Shown here: piece after piece, positions 1 to 8,546 of the stretch | How the letters are laid out: each line of letters opens with the position of its first letter | Numbering within the stretch: position 1 is the stretch's first letter | Source: Akkermansiaceae bacterium UBA5689 | Lineage (GTDB): Bacteria; Verrucomicrobiota; Verrucomicrobiia; Verrucomicrobiales; Akkermansiaceae | Length of the DNA stretch: 31,780 nucleotides | Direction of reading: 5' to 3' | Assembly: GCA_002420305.1 (NCBI GenBank) | Contig: DIHT01000066.1 | Coordinates: 43,791 to 75,570 of the forward strand | The notes under the pieces: generated by a model | What the model saw: only the letters and a program-made list of their open reading frames with translations | Told to the model about the DNA's origin: nothing | Databases searched by the model: none | Translations under genes and position numbers: made by a program

Positions 1-90
1 AACCCCCGAGCCCGAGCCAACCCCTGAGCCCGAGCCAACCCCTGAGCCCGAGCCAACCCCTGAGCCCGAGCCAACCCCTGAGCCCGAGCC
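1..90 (+). repeat. 18-bp tandem repeat, 5 copies, encoding TPEPEP
   Basis: Five head-to-tail units of AACCCCTGAGCCCGAGCC; the first unit differs by one base (CCCCC for CCCCT). It runs off the left edge, so the copy number is a minimum. The period is a multiple of three, so copy-number changes keep the frame and only alter the length of the Pro/Glu spacer in the protein. Confidence 0.95.
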
Positions 91-655
91 ACAGGATTCT
101 TCATTCAAACAGGAAGAGGTAGAAGAGGCGTTGAAAGTGGCCGTAGAGGTTGGAGAGGCTCTCGAATTGGGTGACGATGGACTTTACTATGAGAAAGGTC
201 AGGAGGGTGCGTTTGAGGGATGGGTCAAAAAAGTGAGCTCAGATGGCAAGTTAAGCGCCTTGGAAAGGATGGAGAATGGAAGGAAAAACGGGAGGGCATT
301 GGTCTGGCATCGGAACGGACAGCGGTCCATGCAGGGGGTCTACAGGGATAATAACTACGAAGGAACTTGGAAGGGGTGGCATGAGAATGGGGAGCTTGTC
401 GGTGAGAGAAATTATGCAAACGGAGTCCTTCATGGGAACTTCACCCAATCATGGCCCAGCGGGCAAACGATGATGGAAGGAAACTACGTTGATGGAAATC
501 AGGATGGCGACTGGGAGACGTATTACGAAAATGGACAGCGTCAGAGTGAGGTCCGATATGAAGGCGGGAAAATTCTCGGCGCGAGTTATTGGAGTAGCAA
601 TGGGGAAACCGTGGCGTCTCGTCCGGATGGAAGTCCATCTGGTCCACTCCGATAG
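2..655 (+). CDS. MORN-type repeat protein (YwqK-like), C-terminal part
   Basis: The frame is open from the window edge, so the true start lies outside; a TTG at 131 is only an internal codon. The visible part begins with five copies of the hexapeptide TPEPEP, then an acidic linker, then about 150 residues of MORN_2-like repeats of the type W-x2-G-x2-x-x-E-G-x-Y-x-D/N-G (for example GTWKGWHENGEL, GNYVDGNQDGDWETYYENGQ). Such repeats are found in proteins labelled 'YwqK family antitoxin', a name that does not prove a toxin-antitoxin role. The Pro/Glu repeat probably acts as an extended spacer between an unseen N-terminal signal or anchor and the repeat domain; this is inference. The stop is TAG at 653-655. 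Function is unknown, probably cell-surface or periplasmic binding or scaffolding. Confidence 0.75.
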   Translation, partial: TPEPEPTPEPEPTPEPEPTPEPEPTPEPEPQDSSFKQEEVEEALKVAVEVGEALELGDDGLYYEKGQEGAFEGWVKKVSSDGKLSALERMENGRKNGRALVWHRNGQRSMQGVYRDNNYEGTWKGWHENGELVGERNYANGVLHGNFTQSWPSGQTMMEGNYVDGNQDGDWETYYENGQRQSEVRYEGGKILGASYWSSNGETVASRPDGSPSGPLR

Positions 656-785
656 GTAGCCTCTCTGGCCCGCATCAATGGCGGTTCCAGAGTGGAGAGT
701 TACGGGCGCAAAGTGGAAAGGCGGAAGGGCATCTCAAATTCCTTCCGAGCTCTCTAATGTATTCGTAGATCCCTAATTTTTTCCA

Positions 786-3700
786 ATGAAGCTGAATCGG
801 AATTTCCTGCTAATTACGGGACTCGCGGTTCTTCTGATCACGTGCCTCATAATCTGGCGCCCCGGGCCGGGGAATGTTGCGATAAACGACGAGTCTGATC
901 TCGGGAAGGGAGCGACTCTCTCCAGTTCAAGGAATCTTGAGAGTGTATCGTCTATTGCTAGGCTGAACGATTGGAAGGAGCTCGATGATCCCGTTCAAGA
1001 CGGCTGGGAGTCCGAGGCGCTGCATGACCTTCTCAAGAAAAAGCTGGCGGTGATATCCGGTCAGGTCACCAGTGATGTTTTTGATCAGGACCTGCTCAGT
1101 GAAGTTGTAGGACAGAATGTTGAGGGCTCCGTTCTAGTTCCAGTAATTTCAGAGGACACCTGGAGTGGCGGAGGCGTTGTTGTCAGGCGTAGAGAAGTCC
1201 CGGAGGAAGTGTCCTACTCGGACAGGGCTGGGTTCACTTCAGCGCTGCAGATGATTCCAAATGCCCTAGGAGGAGAGGCCAAGTCCCGTCGATGCAGCTT
1301 CAAGGTTGTGGAGTTGAAGGTGGAACAGGAGCTGGTGCGCGCCAGAGTTTTGATTGAGTGTGCGAGAATAGATCAAAGTGGAGTGTTAGAGCAGCATGGC
1401 GACTGGTTGACGACATGGAAGAGAAGTGGGTCCGGAAAGGAGTTCATGCTCTCCGGCGTCTTGCTGCAGCGATTCGAGCAGAGCGAGGGGGAACGCAGGC
1501 TCTTCGCTGATTGTACGGAGTCAATTCTCAAGGGTAATGAGTCCTACCGCCGCCAGCTGCAGTTGGGATACCCCTATTGGCTCCAGAGAATACAGGACAC
1601 CCGGCAAATGACATTACTTGGTACTCCGGGAACTGCCCTCGGTGACGTTAATGGCGATGGTCTGGAGGATCTCTATCTTTGCCAGCCGGGTGGTCTTCCC
1701 AATCGTCTTTTTGTCCAGCAGCCCAATGGCAGTCTAAAGGACTTCACGGAGGAGTCCGGGACAGGTTGGGTTGAATCCTGTCGTAGTGCGCTTTTTGTAG
1801 ATCTCGATAATGACGGTGATCAGGATCTGGTGATTGCTTCCTACGCCCGAATGGTTGTCTCGCGCAATGACGGTAAAGGGCGCTTCTCGGTAGCGGGAAT
1901 CATGGAGCTCGGCATAGGGGCGATGGGTGTTTCAGCGGCAGATTACGACGGTGATGGAGATCTGGATCTTTATGTCTGTCATTACAGCAAGGGAGACTTG
2001 GACCTTGAGGCCGGAGCTACGGTCATAGGATCGGGAGGGCAGTTCGTTTACCATGACGCCAACAATGCCGGCCGTAATTATCTGTATCGGAATGAAATCC
2101 AGTCTGAATCCTGGGACTTTCAGGATGTGACAGAAGAAGTCGGCTTGGATGTGAATAATCGGAGATTCAGTCTCGCTGCGGGATGGGAGGACTATGACAA
2201 CGACGGAGATCAGGATCTCTACGTGGCGAATGATTTTGGCCGTAATAATTTATACCGCAATGATAACGGAAGGTTTGTCGATGTTGCGCCCGAGGTTCAG
2301 GGGGAGGATCGGGCCTCCGGAATGTCTGTTTCGTGGGGTGATGTCGACAGGGACGGGGTGATGGATCTTTATGTGGCCAATATGTTCTCAGCAGCAGGCA
2401 ATCGGATTGCGCCCCAGCAAGGGTTCAGCCCTGGGTCCTCGGAAGAGACGAGAGGAGCTCTTCTTCGGTTCGCCCGCGGCAATACTCTCCTTCTGCAGGA
2501 GGAAGGAAAGTTCCGCGATGCAAGTGAGGAGCTGGGAGTGACGATGGGTCGTTGGGCATGGAGTTCCATGTTTGCAGACATCAATAACGACGGGTGGGAG
2601 GATCTTCTGGTAGCCAATGGATATATCACCACTCCCGATACGGGAGACTTGTGAAGTTTTTTCTGGCGGCAGGTCGTGTCGCGTTCTCATCAAGCTACCT
2701 CCAGAGAGCCTTCCTCGGCGCATATTGATCTATCAAGGATGATGAAGAGGGGCCGTTCGTGGAGCGGGCGCGAGCGTCATTGCATGTATCTTCACCTTGG
2801 AGCTAACGATAAGGGAAGGATGCAACGGTTTGCCAATGTGTCAGCAATTTCCGGTATGGACTATCCAGAGGATGGGAGGTCTTTGTGCCTGGTTGATTGG
2901 GATCATGACGGAGATCTTGATTTCTGGATCTCGAATCGGACCGCTCCCCAATTGCGCTTTCTTCGAAATGATGCGCCACGTGCTGGACGGTTTCTTGGTC
3001 TTCGCCTGGAGGGCAAAAAGGGGAATCGCGACGCGATTGGCGCTCGAGTCGAGATAGTGGTTCCTGGAAGGGATCAGGCGATGGTCAAGACAGTACGGGC
3101 CGGCGATGGCTATCTTGCGCAGTCGAGTAAGGGGTTGCTTTTTGGATTGGGGGAGTTCAGCGGAGATGTTGCGGTGACTGTTCGGTGGCCGGGAGGGGCA
3201 GTGAGCAAGATCGAGAATTTGGCTGCGGATGGACATTACCGCCTGACTGAAGGGAATACGCCTTTGCGTTGGGAGCGCCCATCTTCTGATCTTGCTCTCA
3301 AACCTGGTGTAACAAGTCCTGGTCTTTCCCCAGATACGGTGAGAGTTCCGATGGTTACCTTGCTGAAAGTTCCCACGCTGGAGTATCAGGACATGAAGGG
3401 GAGGGCTGCGAAGGTGCCCAAGGTTGGTCGGTTTACGCTTTTGAATCTGTGGGCGAGCTGGTGCGCTCCGTGCCTGTCAGAGTTGGAAGAGTTTAAAGAC
3501 AGGTTTGAGGACTTGGAGGCGGCCGGAGTGGAAGTCGTTGCTCTTGCCCTCGATGGCGTTGGGCAGGATGAGGGAGATCCCTCTGATGCAAAAAAGTGGG
3601 CTGAGAGAATGGGTCTTCCGTTTGCGACTGGGCTGGCCAACGAAAAGATTCTCACGATTCTCGAGCGATTGCATGTTCGCTTGACTCCGATGGAGCTCGA

Positions 3701-4676
3701 TTTGGTAATTCCTTTGAGCCTGCTTATCGACAAGGAGGGGCGTCTTGCAGTGCTCTATAAGGGAGCTCCGGGAGTAGACGAGATTCTGGCAGATCTAGAG
3801 CATTCATCGCTAGCTCGGTGGGAGCGGCTTGTCGGCTCTGCAGGATTAGGGGGGGTGTCTCTTGAGAATATTGATGCCACTGTCGGGGTGGCAGCGGACC
3901 AGCTCGAAGTTTCTCAGCGCTTCCAATTCGCGCAGGACATGTGGCAGGGGCGATGGCTCACTGCTGCTGAGGTTCAATTTCGGGATGCTCTCGCAGTGAC
4001 TCCAGATTTCGCGGAGGCCGCGAATAATCTCGGTCTGGTCCATGCTACCGCGGGGCAACATGCCAAGGCCGTTGAGGCCTATCAAAGGGCCCTGTCGCTG
4101 CGGGAGGATTTTGCGGCCGGGCATATGAACCTTGGTCTTTCGCTCGATGCACTTGGGCAAAGCCCGGCGGCGCAGAACAGTTTGCTGAGGGCTTTGGAGC
4201 TAGATCCTGCTCTTCCAAAGGTGAATGATGCTCTGGGATTATTGCATGCAAAACGCGGTGATTTACCTGCAGCAAAACAGTACTTCGAAAAGGAGACCGA
4301 GGTGAACCCTGGTTTTGCTGAAGGCTTTAACCATCTTGGTTTGATTTATCTTTCTCTCAATCAGGCTGCGAGCGCGTTGGAGCCCCTGCGAAAGGCGGCT
4401 TCCCTCGATTCTCAAAATGCAGACGCGCTCAACAATTTGGGGTTGGCTTGTAAGCGTGTCGGTCTCCTTGAAGAGGCGGGGCAGGCTTTCGAGAATTGCG
4501 TAAAGGTGAATCCTCAATTCGTTCCCGGACTCATCAACCTGGGAATCTTTCATATCGATACGGGTAACCTGGCGATCGCTGAGCAACGCCTTATTCAGGC
4601 TCTCGATATACAGCCAGGATCGACAATGGCTCGTCGAAATCTCTCTCGTGTCCGGAGTATGCGAACAAAGAAGTAA
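786..4676 (+). CDS. FG-GAP/VCBS + ASPIC/UnbV + thioredoxin-like + TPR protein, read through an in-frame TGA (candidate selenoprotein)
   Basis: Two ORFs, 786-2654 and 2676-4676, lie in the same frame and are separated only by TGA at 2652-2654 plus seven sense codons. Read through, they give about 1,296 residues with one continuous architecture. There is an N-terminal membrane anchor (residues about 7-24), then a low-similarity region. Calcium-type DxDGDxDxDL repeats (VCBS/FG-GAP) follow from about 285 to 620 and again near 701. Next come the TGA-encoded residue 623, an ASPIC/UnbV domain (about 736-824), a TlpA-like thioredoxin fold with WCAPC (892-896), and TPR repeats (about 1055-1290). The segment across the TGA (GDL-x-SFFWRQVVS ... 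RSWSGRER) reads as ordinary coding sequence. No other stop or frameshift is present in nearly 1,300 codons. It is probably extracytoplasmic and membrane-tethered; its function is unknown. A conventional gene caller would report two genes or a pseudogene. Alternatives are a recent nonsense mutation or an assembly error. Confidence 0.65.
2652..2682 (+). promoter_or_regulatory. In-frame TGA with downstream SECIS-like hairpin
   Basis: TGA at 2652-2654 is followed by 11 nt and then GCGGCAGGTCGTGTCGC (2666-2682). This folds into a 6-bp stem (GCGGCA with TGTCGC, one G-U pair) with the loop GGTCG. The loop begins 17 nt after the TGA and has G in its first two positions, which meets the published general description of bacterial SECIS elements (apical loop roughly 16-37 nt after UGA, a G early in the loop). 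The 11-nt offset, the 17-nt hairpin length and the AGGTC core resemble the E. coli fdhF element as I remember it. Caution: the same bases encode R-Q-V-V-S, so protein constraint may explain part of the pattern. Confidence 0.5.
2676..4676 (+). CDS. C-terminal half of the above if TGA 2652 terminates: ASPIC/UnbV + thioredoxin-like + TPR
   Basis: This is the alternative reading. A GTG at 2676 would give 666 residues, but it falls inside the hairpin after the TGA, has no Shine-Dalgarno sequence, and would discard the SFFWRQV segment that joins the halves. Contents from the GTG: a VCBS-like DWDHDGDLDFW motif near residues 74-84, ASPIC/UnbV (106-194, with IGARVEI, GYLAQSS and VRWPGG), a thioredoxin-like domain with a complete CxxC (WCAPC 262-266) resembling TlpA/ResA, and six or more TPR units (about 425-660). 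The thioredoxin part suggests a thiol-disulfide role outside the cytoplasm. The stop is TAA, only 9 bp from the stop of the convergent gene. I regard this as the distal part of one protein, not an independent gene. Confidence 0.4.
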   Translation: MSRSHQATSREPSSAHIDLSRMMKRGRSWSGRERHCMYLHLGANDKGRMQRFANVSAISGMDYPEDGRSLCLVDWDHDGDLDFWISNRTAPQLRFLRNDAPRAGRFLGLRLEGKKGNRDAIGARVEIVVPGRDQAMVKTVRAGDGYLAQSSKGLLFGLGEFSGDVAVTVRWPGGAVSKIENLAADGHYRLTEGNTPLRWERPSSDLALKPGVTSPGLSPDTVRVPMVTLLKVPTLEYQDMKGRAAKVPKVGRFTLLNLWASWCAPCLSELEEFKDRFEDLEAAGVEVVALALDGVGQDEGDPSDAKKWAERMGLPFATGLANEKILTILERLHVRLTPMELDLVIPLSLLIDKEGRLAVLYKGAPGVDEILADLEHSSLARWERLVGSAGLGGVSLENIDATVGVAADQLEVSQRFQFAQDMWQGRWLTAAEVQFRDALAVTPDFAEAANNLGLVHATAGQHAKAVEAYQRALSLREDFAAGHMNLGLSLDALGQSPAAQNSLLRALELDPALPKVNDALGLLHAKRGDLPAAKQYFEKETEVNPGFAEGFNHLGLIYLSLNQAASALEPLRKAASLDSQNADALNNLGLACKRVGLLEEAGQAFENCVKVNPQFVPGLINLGIFHIDTGNLAIAEQRLIQALDIQPGSTMARRNLSRVRSMRTKK

Positions 4677-4685
4677 GGTCGTTTG

Positions 4686-7600
4686 CTAAGGTCTCCTGAC
4701 GCGGAGCTCTCTCTTTCCCTTTGGAAAAGGCGATTGCGTCACAGTGCCATCTGGCCAATGAACCTTTGAAGTGGTGGGGCTGATGCCTTCAGGTGTGGTG
4801 AAGCTGAAGAGAGCTGGGGTCTGGGAGAGGTAGCCCGCGCCAGCCCGAATTTCTCCGGTTCGAATACTTTGATCAGAAAGCTGGATGGAAACCCGAGCCC
4901 CAATACCGCTACGATTACCAGCAGGGCCCTCGAGGACAACCTGATAGGGGAGGGGACCTCCGGTTCGGATGAAAGATCGCACGGGCCCATCATTGATTCC
5001 CACCATCAGGTCAAGTCGTCCATCTCCGTTCAGGTCCGAGGAGATAACGCTCTTTGCGTCCTCAGGAATAACGATGCCGCTAGCCGCTGGGGAGACGGCT
5101 TTAAAGTTTCCAGTTCCATCACCCTCGAGGATCAGGCCGAGGCCACCGACCATCGGTCGCGTTTCGATCTGAGGGCCGAAAAAGTTTTGTGCGAGGAAGA
5201 TATCAGGGTGTCCGTCTCCGGTCGCGTCGAGAAATGAGGAGCCAAAGGAAGGAGATGCCTGAGCAAGGCGGGGGAGAGCCTCAAAGGTAAAGTTGCCCTT
5301 GCCGTCGTTGCGGAATATGCCGGATTCAAGAGTGTTAGCCTCCATTCGCAGAGAATTCCCAAGGCTGCTACGGGGATAAATTTCGGGGAGAGCAGCACTA
5401 GCAAAATTATGAAAAGTCTTAAGCTTGCTGCCAACAAAAGGCATGGCGTTCCGGGAGCAGCTGAATCCACGATGTGGGTAACAAACTCCACCCTCAAAAC
5501 CTGCTTCAACGATTCGTTTGCGACCCGAGTTTTCAAAGTCACCGTAGAAGAGAACCTCGGGGGTCTTGGAGCTAGCCTTGTATTTTGTGTTTAATCCAAA
5601 ATTGGTGGCTAGGAAATCGATGTCTCCATCATGATCAATATCTGCACCATTAATGCCCGTCCACCATCCAAGAAAGGGGCTGAGTCCGGACTCCTCTGTT
5701 GCGTCAACGAGTTTGCCCTTGTCGTTCCGGAGAAACTGGATGGGTCCCCACTCGGTGCTGACTAGCAAATCAACCCATCCGTCTCCGTCGGCGTCGGACC
5801 ATATCGCGCCAGTGACAATACGCTTTTCTGTCAGAGCTGGAGACTGCTTGGATACGTCCGTGAACTTTCCATTTGAATTGCGAAGTAGTTTGTTGCTCGA
5901 GGGAGTGGGATAGGCGCCTGGAACGCCGCGCCCTCCTATGAAGAGGTCAAGGTCGCCATCCCGATCGAAGTCTGCAGTTGCAATGACACTACTACTATCA
6001 AGATTCGTTGGGAGCGACCCGGATTTGGCTGGGACAAAGTAGCCCTTTCCGTTATTTAGATACATCCGGTCCGCATATGCAGGGTTGGCTGGTGGGTGCT
6101 CGACGCTTCCGCTGGCAACCACTAGATCAAGGTCGTTGTCACCGTCACAGTCAAAAAACAAGGCGCCAAGGTCCTCGCTGGTCTTATGGGCGCTCGCGGC
6201 CGTGAACGGTTGTGTCGTATATTTTCCAGCGCCCTGATTTATGATCAGGGTGCCAAGATACCCTGCGCACCCACCGAGGAAAAAGTCTTCGTCTCCGTCC
6301 CCGTCGATGTCTCCGCATGCCAGAGATGGCCCCCATTGGGATTGGCGGTTGGGGAGGAGTGGCTGAAGTCGGAAATCGTTAAACGGCATTTCCCAATGCC
6401 GGGCCGCAGCTAGGGCGCTGCTTGATCGGAAAAGGGGCGACGGAGTCCCTGGTTTGATCTTTGGAGGGACCGCATCACGCTGATAGAAGGTGTATTGTCG
6501 ATTCGCGGCGAGGTCTCGATAGGTTGCCTCGAGGCCTCCGGGCCATGTTACGGTCAAACTTTGAATAATATCGGACTTCCCGAGTCCGAACTGAATAGAG
6601 TTCTCATCACATGAGCTAAAGCCCCGCATCGGATTGAACTGGCGAATCTGAAGGCCTTCCGTAGTTGTGATTTTCAGAGTGGATCCGATACCAGATGTAT
6701 TTGCGCCGGAGCCTTCCAGTTTCACGATGACTCGATTGGCGTCGGCAGTGTCGTTGCGGTGAATAGAGGGAGGCTCATTGAGATTCGCAACAGCAAGATC
6801 AAGGTCTCCATCACCTTCCAGATCAAACCATACCGCGCCATAGCTCATGCCAGTCTTTGCAAGGCCCCAGCTCTTGCTGTTGTCGACAAATTTGAGCGCG
6901 CCGAGGTTGCGGAAAGAGAGATTCTGTTCTGGGCGGGTAGGAGTCCCCTCATAAAGATCCCACTCGGTCTGGCCGTGCAGCTTTCGGACATCGAGGGGGT
7001 TGTCCGAGTTGTTAAAATTCCGGGTCATCCCATTGGACATGAAGACATCGAGGAGTCCATCGCAATCAAGATCCCCCATTTTCACCGCCCACGTCCAATC
7101 AGAGTAGGCAAGTCCCGAGAGGAAGGCAGTCTCATGAAATCGCCCTGCACCAGTGTTCACGTAGAGACAGTTGCGCATATATTGGGCCGGGACAGTATTC
7201 TGCATGAACCAGGTTGATGCGCCCATCATTCCCATCGTGGTCTTTGACTTGTAATGTGTAGTTCCCGCCATGTCCGAAGAGAGAAAATCGATTAAGCCAT
7301 CGTTATTCAGGTCTCCGCAGTCAGCCCCCATCGTGAACCAGCTTGTGTGAGGTAGTTGGTGCTGGGTGACATCCGTGAAAGTGCCATTGCCATTATTGCG
7401 GTAGAGAAGGTCAGGATCTTCAAAGTCATTGCCGACGTAGATGTCAGGGAGTCCATCGTGGTTGAAATCCCACCAGGTGACGGAATTGCCGTGATAGCGA
7501 TTGGTAGAGATTCCCGCCGGCTGGGTGACTTCCACAAAACGACCACCGTCATTACGAAGAAGTTTATCGGGGGCTCCAACATTGTTGATTTTCATGTTCC

Positions 7601-8339
7601 CCCTGCGCTCGGAGACCCCGTAGTAGTTTTCGAATTCAGGAAGCATTTGGTTGCGGCCGTCCTTTAATATTGTAACGGGACGATTGGGACGCCCACCAGC
7701 TCGGTAGAACCTGTGGCCAAGGAGATAGACGTCGAGGTCACCATCTAGGTCGTAATCCGCAAATGCTGCCATCGCGAAGGCGCCACTGTGACCGAGTCCA
7801 AATCGTGAAGCCGATTCCACAAATTTCCCGTTCCCGTCATTGACGAAGAGCTGGTTGGGAGAGCCATAATTACAGACGTAGAGGTCTAAATCTTTATCGC
7901 CATCAATATCGACTGCGGCCACCCCGGATCCCCATGCGCTTCCCCCGTCCACACCTGCAGTCTGGGAGATATCCTCAAAACGCCCGTTACCTCTGTTCCG
8001 GTAAAGGGTGTTGGTGCGGGCCCCAGAGACAAAATAGAGGTCGCACTGGTCGTCGCCGTCAAAGTCCCCAGCAGCGATGCCGCCCCCACCTAGTGCAGAG
8101 GTGTACAAGCGTTTCAGAGGATGGGATATGTCAATGGGGTTTACAGACAGGACTCCGGTCTTTTCCGGAGGCAAGGTGGTAAACCTCGGGCCTGACTCTC
8201 CTCCAGAGGAAGGAGCGGTGAGGGGTGAGGAGCTGGGAGCTGCTCCCAATTTTGGCAGGAGGATGGAGAGAAAAATAGAGAGAGCCAGAGTGTTCCAGCG
8301 GGACATGAGTAAAGAGGGTTCTATTTGGGGGCCCGACAT
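4686..8339 (-). CDS. Giant secreted FG-GAP/VCBS repeat protein with two ASPIC/UnbV domains
   Basis: 1,217 residues. A signal peptide is visible; the better start may be the second Met (ATG at 8306-8304), which gives MSRWNTLALSIFLSILLPKLGAA as a standard leader. The body is two similar modules. Each has several VCBS/FG-GAP repeats (GDFDGDDQCDLYFV, DIDGDKDLDLYVC, DLNNDGLIDFLSSD, DIDGDGDEDFFLGG) and ends in an ASPIC/UnbV domain (module 1 near residues 545-620 with GIGSTLKI and VTWPGG; module 2 near 1135-1210 with GIGARVSI, GYLSQTP and VHWPDG). This CRTAC1-like architecture is common in Planctomycetes and Verrucomicrobiota and forms calcium-binding beta-propellers. The binding partner is unknown. 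The gene converges on the 786-4676 gene with 9 bp between stops; both belong to the same broad family, which suggests a related job. Confidence 0.9.
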   Translation of the reverse strand: MSGPQIEPSLLMSRWNTLALSIFLSILLPKLGAAPSSSPLTAPSSGGESGPRFTTLPPEKTGVLSVNPIDISHPLKRLYTSALGGGGIAAGDFDGDDQCDLYFVSGARTNTLYRNRGNGRFEDISQTAGVDGGSAWGSGVAAVDIDGDKDLDLYVCNYGSPNQLFVNDGNGKFVESASRFGLGHSGAFAMAAFADYDLDGDLDVYLLGHRFYRAGGRPNRPVTILKDGRNQMLPEFENYYGVSERRGNMKINNVGAPDKLLRNDGGRFVEVTQPAGISTNRYHGNSVTWWDFNHDGLPDIYVGNDFEDPDLLYRNNGNGTFTDVTQHQLPHTSWFTMGADCGDLNNDGLIDFLSSDMAGTTHYKSKTTMGMMGASTWFMQNTVPAQYMRNCLYVNTGAGRFHETAFLSGLAYSDWTWAVKMGDLDCDGLLDVFMSNGMTRNFNNSDNPLDVRKLHGQTEWDLYEGTPTRPEQNLSFRNLGALKFVDNSKSWGLAKTGMSYGAVWFDLEGDGDLDLAVANLNEPPSIHRNDTADANRVIVKLEGSGANTSGIGSTLKITTTEGLQIRQFNPMRGFSSCDENSIQFGLGKSDIIQSLTVTWPGGLEATYRDLAANRQYTFYQRDAVPPKIKPGTPSPLFRSSSALAAARHWEMPFNDFRLQPLLPNRQSQWGPSLACGDIDGDGDEDFFLGGCAGYLGTLIINQGAGKYTTQPFTAASAHKTSEDLGALFFDCDGDNDLDLVVASGSVEHPPANPAYADRMYLNNGKGYFVPAKSGSLPTNLDSSSVIATADFDRDGDLDLFIGGRGVPGAYPTPSSNKLLRNSNGKFTDVSKQSPALTEKRIVTGAIWSDADGDGWVDLLVSTEWGPIQFLRNDKGKLVDATEESGLSPFLGWWTGINGADIDHDGDIDFLATNFGLNTKYKASSKTPEVLFYGDFENSGRKRIVEAGFEGGVCYPHRGFSCSRNAMPFVGSKLKTFHNFASAALPEIYPRSSLGNSLRMEANTLESGIFRNDGKGNFTFEALPRLAQASPSFGSSFLDATGDGHPDIFLAQNFFGPQIETRPMVGGLGLILEGDGTGNFKAVSPAASGIVIPEDAKSVISSDLNGDGRLDLMVGINDGPVRSFIRTGGPLPYQVVLEGPAGNRSGIGARVSIQLSDQSIRTGEIRAGAGYLSQTPALFSFTTPEGISPTTSKVHWPDGTVTQSPFPKGKRELRVRRP

Positions 8340-8546
8340 CAGACCTGTAGGAGACTCGATGTCAAACTATTAGTATTTAGGGGTTTATATCACAGGGAAG
8401 GATTTATTTTACTGAGGCAATTGAGCAGAATTCCATTGACCTGAGGCCGCGTATTGTAACCATGGTCGCTAATGGAAATTCCCGGCTATCCGGCTGGTTG
8501 ATGGCGGGAACGTTCCTGAGGAATAAAATACCCACTAAGAATTCTG

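Noticed and set aside
2652..2654. Genome-wide reassignment of TGA to a sense codon
   Set aside because: TGA ends several genes here (for example at 14085, 24162, 24807, 26252, 27736), and Trp is encoded by TGG throughout.
8340..8546. Sigma-70 promoter (TTGACC near 8436) before the LamG gene
   Set aside because: No -10 element at acceptable spacing.
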